From contig WSYJ01000081.1 of the NCBI GenBank assembly GCA_020186115.1, forward strand, positions 310,001 through 374,000: a DNA stretch of 64,000 nucleotides, given 5' to 3'. Positions 57,024 to 64,000 of the stretch are shown in pieces. The DNA comes from Histomonas meleagridis (Eukaryota > Parabasalia > Tritrichomonadida > Dientamoebidae). The first letter of the stretch is position 1. Each line of letters begins with the position of its first letter. A program made the position numbers and the translations under genes. A model generated the notes under the pieces. That model saw only the letters and a program-made list of their open reading frames with translations, searched no databases and was not told where the DNA came from.

Positions 57024-58316
57024 ATGTTAAATCACATACATAATGATGATATTACTACCATAAACACAGGAGATCAAAATTTGAATCATTTATCAACATG
57101 CTTGAAATCCCTAATTGAGCTTGAGAAAACTATTTTTAGTTTGACTGAAGAAAACATCCAGTCTTCTCTAAAAAAAGTATTGGGATTTTTTGATCTAAAT
57201 TATCCCTATACATTTAATATTATTATAAGTAACATGGTTTATAATTCATTTTCATCACGAAAGTATGTATTTGATATTTACTTAAATTTTTTAAAAGCAT
57301 TTGAAATGAAAGAAGAAGAAATTAATCAAAATATCGTTAAACTAATACCAATATTTATCAAACGTATATCTACAAAGAACACACAAGAATCATATTATTT
57401 AATCGAAAAAATGATTGAACAAAATTTAATTGATAAAAATATCACTAAAAATATTTATTCAAAATATTTTGCTCATTATAAAGCAAAAGAAGAAAACCAA
57501 AAACAAGCCCAAACGGCAAATGGAAATGATCCAACAGAAAAATACTTTTTGGATCATTATGAAGAACTTTCAAAGAATGATTGGGAGCTTCATAAGAAAT
57601 TAATTGAAGAAGGACATAATCCAAATGAAGTTGCAAAAATAATTCGAAATGATGAAATAGAAAAACTTCAAGAAATATCATCACAATCAAACTTTTATTT
57701 TGATCAAACAATTGAACCATCGCTTTATGAAAGATGTTCATTTATTAATAAAGAAAATGTTACATTAATTGATTATGCAGCATTTTTTGGATCAGTTAAA
57801 TGTTTTAAATATTTACTTATGAATGGCTCCGATATAGAAAACACAGGTAAATATGCTGTTGCAGGTGGAACTCTTGAAATCATTCATTTATGTGAGCAGA
57901 ATCATTCATCATTTGAAGGTGCATATGAAACAGCAATTGAATTTCATCGAAATGATATCTTTAAATATATTTTTGAGAATAAAATAGAAAAAATACAATC
58001 AATAACGAAAACGTCTGAAGATAAAACAAATGATTTGGTAAGTTTTTGTATTAAAAATGATAATTATGAAATTTTAGCATTTTTGGCAGAAAAAGAAATA
58101 GTTAATGTTGATGATATATATGAATCAGCAAGAAATGGAAATTTATATCTCGTTAAATATTTCCTTCAAAATAATCAGATTCCAAAAGATATTTTGTCAT
58201 ATGCTTCAGAATCAGATAATATTGAACTTGTGAAATATGTTTTAGATAAAGAAGGAATTGATGTTAATGCAAAAAATATTCATTTTGATAATTTAATATA
58301 TGTTTTAATAATTTAG
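57024..58316 (+). CDS. DUF3447-type ankyrin protein (open 5' part)
   Basis: 430 residues from ATG 57024. It has the same design as the other two ankyrin genes: a helical head (LIELEKTIFSLTEENIQSSL), SKNDWELHKKLIEEGHNPNE, LYERCSFINKENVTLIDYAA, KYAVAGGTLEIIHLCEQNHS, then repeats down to VLDKEGIDVNAKN. It then reads about 14 codons into the first spacer and stops. The spacer is 63 nt (head plus two 20-nt units) before the next module at 58338. Some 150 bp of upstream AT-rich sequence shows no clear initiator. Confidence 0.82.
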   Translation: MLNHIHNDDITTINTGDQNLNHLSTCLKSLIELEKTIFSLTEENIQSSLKKVLGFFDLNYPYTFNIIISNMVYNSFSSRKYVFDIYLNFLKAFEMKEEEINQNIVKLIPIFIKRISTKNTQESYYLIEKMIEQNLIDKNITKNIYSKYFAHYKAKEENQKQAQTANGNDPTEKYFLDHYEELSKNDWELHKKLIEEGHNPNEVAKIIRNDEIEKLQEISSQSNFYFDQTIEPSLYERCSFINKENVTLIDYAAFFGSVKCFKYLLMNGSDIENTGKYAVAGGTLEIIHLCEQNHSSFEGAYETAIEFHRNDIFKYIFENKIEKIQSITKTSEDKTNDLVSFCIKNDNYEILAFLAEKEIVNVDDIYESARNGNLYLVKYFLQNNQIPKDILSYASESDNIELVKYVLDKEGIDVNAKNIHFDNLIYVLII

Positions 58317-60430
58317 AATATGTTTTAATAATTTGAAACAGCACTTCATATAGCAGTTAAAAATAATAATATAGAAATAGTAAAATTACTTTTAGAACAA
58401 AAAGGAATTGATGTTAATGCAAAAACTATTCATTTGAATAATTTGAAATATATTTTAATAATTTGCAACAGCACTTCATATAGCAGTTAAAAATAATAAT
58501 ATAGAAATAATAAAATTACTTTTAGATAAAGAAGGAATTGATGTTAATGCAAAATATATTCATTTGAATAATTTTATATATGTTTTAATAATTTGGAATA
58601 TGTTTTAATAATTTGAAACAGCACTTCATATTGCAGTTAAAAATAATAATATAGAAATAGTAAAATTACTTTTAGATAAAGAAGGAATTGATATTAATGC
58701 AAAATATATTAATTTGAATAATTTAGAATATGTTTTAATAATTTGAAATATGTTTTAATAATTTGAAATATGTTTTAATAATTTGAAACAGCACTTCATA
58801 TAGCAGTTAGAAATAATAATATAGAAATAGTAAAATTACTTTTAGATAAAGAAGGAATTGATGTTAATGCAAAAACTTTTCATTTGAATAATTTGAAATA
58901 TGTTTTAATAATTTAGAATATGTTTTAATAATATGGAATATGTTTTAATAATTTGAAATATGTTTTAATAATTTGAAACAGCACTTCATATAGCAGTTAA
59001 AAATAATAATATAGAAATAGTAAAATTACTTTTAGAACAAAAAGGAATTGATGTTAATGCAAAAACTATTCATTTGAATAATTTTATATATGTTTTAATA
59101 ATATGGAATATGTTTTAATAATTTGCAACAGCACTTCATATAGCAGTTAAAAATAATAATATAGAAATAGTAAAATTACTTTTAGATAAAGAAGGAATTG
59201 ATGTTAATGCAAAATATATTCATTTGAATAATTTGGAACATGTTTTAATAATTTGAAATATATTTTAATAATTTGCAACAGCACTTCATATAGCAGTTGA
59301 AAATAATAATATAGAAATCGTAAAATTACTTTTAGATAAGGAAGGAATTGATGTTAATGCAAAAAATATTCATTTGAATAATTTTATATATGTTTTAATA
59401 ATTTTATGTATGTTTTAATAATTTGGAATATGTTTTAATAATTTGGAATATGTTTTAATAATTTAAAATATGTTTTAATAATTTGAAATATGTTTTAATA
59501 ATTTGAAATATGTTTTAATATTTTATAATATGTTTTAATAATTTGGAATATGCTTTAATAATTTGAAACAGCACTTCATATAGCAGTTAGAAATAATAAT
59601 ATAGAAATCGTAAAATTACTTTTAGATAAGGAAGGAATTGATGTTAATGCAAAATATATTCATTTGAATAATTTTATATATGTTTTAATAATTTGGAATA
59701 TGTTTTAATAATTTAGAATATGTTTTAATAATTTTATATATGTTTTAATAATTTAGAATATGTTTTAATAATTTAGAATATGTTTTAATAATTTTGGATA
59801 TGTTTTAATAATTTTGGATATGTCTTAATAATTTGAAGTATGTTTTAATAATTTGAAATATGTTTTAATAATTTGAAATATGTTTTAATAATTTGAAACA
59901 GCACTTCATATAGCAGTTGAAAATAATAATATAGAAATAGTAAAATTACTTTTAGATAAAGAAGGAATTGATGTTAATGCAAAATATATTCATTTGAATA
60001 ATTTTATATATGTTTTAATAATTTGGAATATGTTTTAATAATTTGAAATATGTTTTAATAATTTGAAACAGCACTTCATATAGCAGTTAGAAATAATTAT
60101 ATAGAAATAATAAAATTACTTTTAGATAAAGAAGGAATTGATGTTAATGCAAAATATATTCATTTGAATAATTTTATATATGTTTTAATAATTTGGAATA
60201 TGTTTTAATAATTTGAAACAGCACTTCATATTGCAGTTAGAAATAATAATATAAAAATAGTAAAATTACTTTTAGATAAAGGAATTGATGTTAATGCAAA
60301 AACTATTCATTTTAATAATTTGAAATGTGTTATAATAATTTTGGACATGTTTTAACAATATTTGACTGCAATTTAAATTGCAGAACAAAAAGGATACACA
60401 AAAATAGTAAATTTACTTCTTGAAAAAAGC
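58270..60430 (+). repeat. Ankyrin-module array with 20-bp-quantised spacers
   Basis: Modules start (ACAGCACTTCAT) at 58338, 58468, 58618, 58788, 58978, 59128, 59278, 59568, 59898, 60068 and 60218, with a last worn one at about 60365. Spacings are 130, 150, 170, 190, 150, 150, 290, 330, 170 and 150 bp, each 130 + 20n. Modules (TALHIAVKNNNIEIVKLLLD KEGIDVNAK) are nearly identical. Spacers are a 23-nt head starting near TATTCATTTG plus one to eleven copies of ATATGTTTTAATAATTTGAA. The last module has a stop after TAI and ends in ENQ-like sequence, so the array end is decayed. Confidence 0.9.
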
Positions 60431-60951
60431 ACGAACGAAAATTGATCAGATCCAGATATCAAAAATCAGCAGTCGAACTTACAAAAAATGTATATATAAG
60501 CTCAATACCAGAAGTTGTTTATATGATATGAATTTCGACAAAAAACTATTGAGGAATTGAGTTGAAGCGCCCCTTTTTATGAAATATTTATTTGAAATCA
60601 ATTTTTTCGAAAATCGTTTTTCATCATTAAGGAATTTATATTAAAATGCTTTCAGGGAGAAGTCGTCTACATGGGTGGGAAATCTGTATCTTATTTGGCT
60701 ATCTTTGGTTCGAGTCTCAGCTTTTTGAAAATTTGTCACTTCTAAACATAAAATATGATGAACCACACATTCACACAGCCATATCTGAAATGATCAAAAC
60801 TGCCGATTTCCCAAACAAACAGACTCAATTCATACCCAACCAGATTACATAGAAGTATATCGTATGAGTAAAGCTCACAATCGAGTGAATTTAACTTAAT
60901 ATTATATAATACGTAGAAACGAAATGCAAATTTTTATTTGACACACATTAT
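60431..60951. other. Intergenic, nothing firm
   Basis: A 68-codon ORF from 60646 (MLSGRSRLHGWEICILFGYL) has an ATG and a TCATCATTAA string just before it, but no family similarity or context that supports it. Confidence 0.3.
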
Positions 60952-63267
60952 TCACTTTACCTTTCCCATCGCGGGTCTTTGCAACACCTCAAACATTTCG
61001 GGGACCAATAAAGGCGCGAATCCTATTTCGATTCTTCTTCCCTCCATATTATTCAGCACGATGTTTGTTTTAGTGTAACCCAAAAATTCGCATACACCGA
61101 AGTCGCTATTCTTCAACTTATCGCCGGGCAAGTACAAAGTTTCTGGTATTTGATTTGATCCGACGTTTAATGGGATTTTATCATCAGCAAATCTTTTAGC
61201 TCCTAAATCACTTCTATAAATTATTTGTACATTTTCTTCATCATCATATAAATAACGAATTTTATCATTTTCCAATTTTTGTATTATAACTTTGTTATCT
61301 TTGGTGAATCCGATGACTTTTGCATATTTATTGTTCTTTAATAATATAATGTCACCTGGAAATAGTCCCAATATTGAGTCGTCAGTATTTAATGACACTA
61401 TAATATCATCATCGTTAATTATAACTTTACGATTCGCAGGAGAATTAATTCGTCGTATTAATTTAAGTGTAAATACATCGACTTTAACAGCTTCATAACC
61501 ATTCATTCGCATTTCATCAGTTTGAACATATGTCCCATCATTAAATCCTAAGATAATACCTTCGCCATATGGCGTATTAACTCGATCTGTCGGTAAGAAT
61601 AACCTTTGCGTTGGATTATCACTTGAAACATCAATTCGTACTAAATCGCCATTAATTAAAATGACGTCGCGTTGATGATCAAGTTCTTTCGTGACACGTT
61701 TCATGATTTTATATTCAAGCGCATCGGCAAAAAATGGCTTTCGTGTGCTGATATCTAATAAGACAAGTTTGTTAGCTGCAATGCCCATGAATTCGACAAT
61801 TCCTTTGTCTTCAAATTGTATTAAGTCACCAATTTCATATCCATATTCATGACATAATTCTTTGGATGTGATAATCGGAAAGTTATCAGTAAATGAAGTG
61901 ACTAATTCATACACTGAATATACATCACGATCAACTAAGTCATATTGACTCCAAATGGCTCCAAGATTCGATGGAAGTGTAAATGTTTCATTCGATGTTA
62001 TGTTTGTTACACTTATTTCTCCATTATTTTGTAATCCATTTACTCGGACTCGATCTTCAGAATTCTTTGATGAGATAATATCACCTGCAATTAAATTATA
62101 TGTAAATAATTTCTCGAATTCGGGCGTACGCACCTTTTTCCTTGTATTTACTTCTTCTTCAGGCTCATCACTACTGCTACTGCTAGTACTAGAAATACTA
62201 CTATTACTTTTGCTATAAATATCACTCCGTGAATCTGACGGTTCGTCACTTTCCTGAGTGATCGGCGGCAATTCAATTTGTGGTGATGCGGAAACATTTG
62301 GCAACTCGATTGCATATGGCGTTCGGTTATGTATCGATGGCGATCGTATTACATTGCCAAATATAAACATTGGCCGACGACCTTTAAGTGCTACACGTGC
62401 AATGCTTTGCCCATTTTTAAGTGGCAAAGGTGCAATTGATGAGAATTTTCGACTACTAACACGAAGCTCAGACTCATTTGTAAATCCATGAGCAAGTTCT
62501 CCTTTTGCATTTAACGCAAAAATATCTCCAAATGAACTAACTGCTTCAACAGCTACAAAACCTTTTGGGAAATAATGGGCAGTGAGATTTTGATTACGTA
62601 AAACTAATACAAAAGAGCTTGAAAGAAATGCAATGGAGTCATTAGCTGCACACATTTGAATGATCTTGACATCAATATCAAGTTTCGTAAAGTTTTCATT
62701 TTCATTGAAGTCTAGTGTGTAAACAACTCCATCATCACTAAGAGCAGCGACGAAGTTATCGTTTATAGCAGTGAAGACAATTGGTGATTGACTTGGTATA
62801 TTGAATTTTTTGTGTGACTCATTAACAGTACCTAAAAAGACTGAACTTGTACCGTATGAAAAACAGAAGTGATTGTTGCATGCAGAAAGACCACGTGGAT
62901 TAGGCTTATTGTATTCGGTATTTTCTAATCCGCGAATAACAACAATGCCTGACTGACTAATGAGAATAGTAAAATCGTCACCACATGCTAACTCTGAGAT
63001 TGTGATGTCTTCTGGAATCCAATCTATTGGTTGAGGAAGTGAAATGTTTTTGACTTGTTTAACTGAGATTTGACCACTCGTATTGGATCCAAAGCCACAG
63101 GCGATTCCTTGGCTTGAAAGAAAAACTGTATGTGTATGGGAATTATCAAAGAGAACTGGAACATGCTTATTAAATGATCCATAAGTTGGTAATGCGGATT
63201 GGTTGGAACCAGGCGTGAATTTTTCTTTAAAAGAACCGAGAACAAAATCACTTTTAATGTTTTTCAT
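60952..63267 (-). CDS. RCC1-like repeat protein with C-terminal beta modules
   Basis: 771 residues from ATG 63267. About residues 15-310 carry RCC1-type beta-propeller repeats (SSQGIACGFGSNTSGQISVK, SELACGDDFTILISQSGIVV, then weaker ones). A Ser/Pro/Asp-rich linker with SNSSISSTSSSSSDEPEEEV follows (about 335-375). Residues about 380-765 consist of roughly six repeats of about 65 residues with the pattern GD-hydrophobic-I...G.V.G.....V.V...........L, e.g. GYEIGDLIQFEDKGIVEFMG and LFPGDIILLKNNKYAKVIGF, like small SH3/KOW-type barrels. RCC1 itself is a Ran exchange factor, but here only the fold is shared, so the role is open. Confidence 0.72.
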   Translation of the reverse strand: MKNIKSDFVLGSFKEKFTPGSNQSALPTYGSFNKHVPVLFDNSHTHTVFLSSQGIACGFGSNTSGQISVKQVKNISLPQPIDWIPEDITISELACGDDFTILISQSGIVVIRGLENTEYNKPNPRGLSACNNHFCFSYGTSSVFLGTVNESHKKFNIPSQSPIVFTAINDNFVAALSDDGVVYTLDFNENENFTKLDIDVKIIQMCAANDSIAFLSSSFVLVLRNQNLTAHYFPKGFVAVEAVSSFGDIFALNAKGELAHGFTNESELRVSSRKFSSIAPLPLKNGQSIARVALKGRRPMFIFGNVIRSPSIHNRTPYAIELPNVSASPQIELPPITQESDEPSDSRSDIYSKSNSSISSTSSSSSDEPEEEVNTRKKVRTPEFEKLFTYNLIAGDIISSKNSEDRVRVNGLQNNGEISVTNITSNETFTLPSNLGAIWSQYDLVDRDVYSVYELVTSFTDNFPIITSKELCHEYGYEIGDLIQFEDKGIVEFMGIAANKLVLLDISTRKPFFADALEYKIMKRVTKELDHQRDVILINGDLVRIDVSSDNPTQRLFLPTDRVNTPYGEGIILGFNDGTYVQTDEMRMNGYEAVKVDVFTLKLIRRINSPANRKVIINDDDIIVSLNTDDSILGLFPGDIILLKNNKYAKVIGFTKDNKVIIQKLENDKIRYLYDDEENVQIIYRSDLGAKRFADDKIPLNVGSNQIPETLYLPGDKLKNSDFGVCEFLGYTKTNIVLNNMEGRRIEIGFAPLLVPEMFEVLQRPAMGKVK

Positions 63268-63808
63268 GAAAAATGTGTATTGTGAGTTGAAATTGAATAA
63301 CTGACATAACCGTCGATCTATGGTGTCAGTTTTCTAAAAAGCCCAGTAAAAATCAGTTCTAACTAAAGTGGAATTGGACTCAACATATATTGACCATTAT
63401 AGTAGTAACTTTGATTGTAAATTTAAAATTCTGGAAGAATGCCACTAGCACAAAATTTTAGAATTCAGAACTCCAAAATTTTGGTGGCGTGCTTTCTGAC
63501 ACCTGCACTTTTCTGTAAAGCATTCTTTAATCTGCTTAATTTTGAGTTTTTCAGCTGGTTGTTTTGCCCAATGAAGTGTGTGACCGTTTATTTCAAGAAC
63601 AATTGGGATTCCTCAAGGTTCATTCGAACTTTCACCTATTCATAATTTTGTTACGGCAAAAAAATAATTTTTGATTTCTCTATATTTATCAATTGTGAAT
63701 TTTTTGAGGTTTTGTATCAAGTATTTTAATGCTTACCTTTTTAAGACGACGGATTGCATCTTTGTGTTGAAATTAATCGTTCTGAAATGCTCTCTCGTAA
63801 AAAATCAC
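63268..63808. other. Intergenic, nothing firm
   Basis: Divergent gap to the kinase start. Short ORFs (e.g. 63439-63645) lack coding character. Confidence 0.4.
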
Positions 63809-63962
63809 AACGATAGAAAAAACGATAAGATTTTCAACGATAATTGATCGTGTAATTTCAATTTTCAATTTTAAAGGAAACGATAAGATATTGGTTTGAA
63901 GGCTAAAGACAGACACACTTATGGAGCAGGCGAAACAATTAACAGATACACGGTCGTTAGCC
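63809..63962 (+). promoter_or_regulatory. Cluster of four AACGATA plus CACGGTCGTTAG
   Basis: AACGATA at 63809, 63821, 63836 and 63879, spaced 12, 15 and 43 bp, then ACGGTCGTTAG at 63951-63961. TAACGATA is the Myb element described for a Trichomonas vaginalis adhesin promoter. Clustering in the first 110 bp before a protein-kinase frame is unlikely to be chance and suggests Myb control. Confidence 0.5.
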
Positions 63963-64000
63963 TGATTGGACAGGGAGGATATGGCGATATTTATCATGTT
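63917..64000 (+). CDS. Protein kinase N-terminus, cut by window edge
   Basis: Frame reading GAGETINRYTVVSLIGQGGY then GDIYHV, the glycine-rich loop of a protein kinase of the CK1/TTBK-like type common in trichomonads. The frame has no ATG before a TAA at 63884, and the only nearby ATG (63921) is in another frame. Either the start uses a missed exon or there is a one-base error between 63921 and 63950. The rest of the gene lies outside. Confidence 0.55.

Noticed and set aside
60700-60730. Second B-box-like string GGTTCGAGTCTC
   Set aside because: The T-stem does not pair and no A box is found upstream.
60646-60852. 68-codon ORF with an initiator-like string upstream
   Set aside because: No family similarity, no conserved composition; too short to support from sequence alone.
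63439-63645. 68-codon ORF with hydrophobic Cys/Phe-rich sequence
   Set aside because: Looks like chance translation of intergenic DNA.

Overview
The window is AT-rich, gene-dense eukaryotic DNA without recognisable GT-AG introns. It is most likely from a parabasalid (Trichomonas or Tritrichomonas type). The grounds are the gene mix: several ankyrin genes with the DUF3447-type N-terminus, a BspA-like leucine-rich-repeat surface protein, many actin copies, a BEACH protein, P-element-like and pogo-like transposons, and initiator-like TCAY motifs close to start codons. Genus and species cannot be fixed from the sequence alone. Several reading frames open at TTG or GTG. In those cases I moved the start to the first sensible ATG.

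Layout. 0-0.4 kb: ends of two ankyrin-module arrays. 0.66-18.9 kb: housekeeping block with a coiled-coil protein with an Ser/Asp/Lys-rich tail, an Hsp70 with a minisatellite tail, a BEACH gene split by a frameshift, a ZnT5/Msc2-like membrane protein, an intact divergent actin, an unknown helical protein, Derlin and Ada2. 19-22.9 kb: ankyrin gene plus module arrays. 22.9-27.5 kb: a broken P-element-like transposase and a complete but dead pogo-like element with inverted repeats. 27.7-38 kb: seven-helix membrane protein, NT-C2 protein, frameshifted BspA-like gene, actin pseudogene, Nop16 and a Tup1-like corepressor. 38.3-41.1 kb: transposon and ankyrin debris around a conventional actin with a one-base frameshift. 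41.2-44.75 kb: ankyrin gene with 14 downstream modules. 45.5-56.4 kb: CDK, ubiquitin-like protein, threonine synthase, actin-like gene with Trp->TGA, Nup96-like, armadillo-like, COMMD and LMBR1-like genes. 56.3-56.8 kb: 51-bp minisatellite. 57-60.4 kb: third ankyrin gene with its array. 61-63.3 kb: RCC1-like protein. The right edge holds the start of a protein kinase.

The most unusual feature is the ankyrin system. Each long ankyrin ORF runs off into an AT-rich spacer and is followed by single 29-codon ankyrin modules separated by more spacers. In two arrays the modules recur at 170 bp almost without exception, although module sequences differ and the modules I read stay open. In the third array module spacing is 130, 150, 170, 190, 290 or 330 bp, that is 130 + 20n. 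Both spacer types can be written as a 23-nt head plus k copies of a 20-nt unit (k=3 for the 170-bp arrays). Spacer length does not preserve reading frame and no shared GT...AG framework is visible. The modules are therefore either joined by an unconventional removal step, or are silent cassettes or relics kept at a fixed period.

A second recurring signal is a Myb-site-like motif, (T)AACGGTCGTT, and its relative AACGATA. They lie in front of many of the genes, including four AACGATA copies within 80 bp upstream of the kinase at the right edge.
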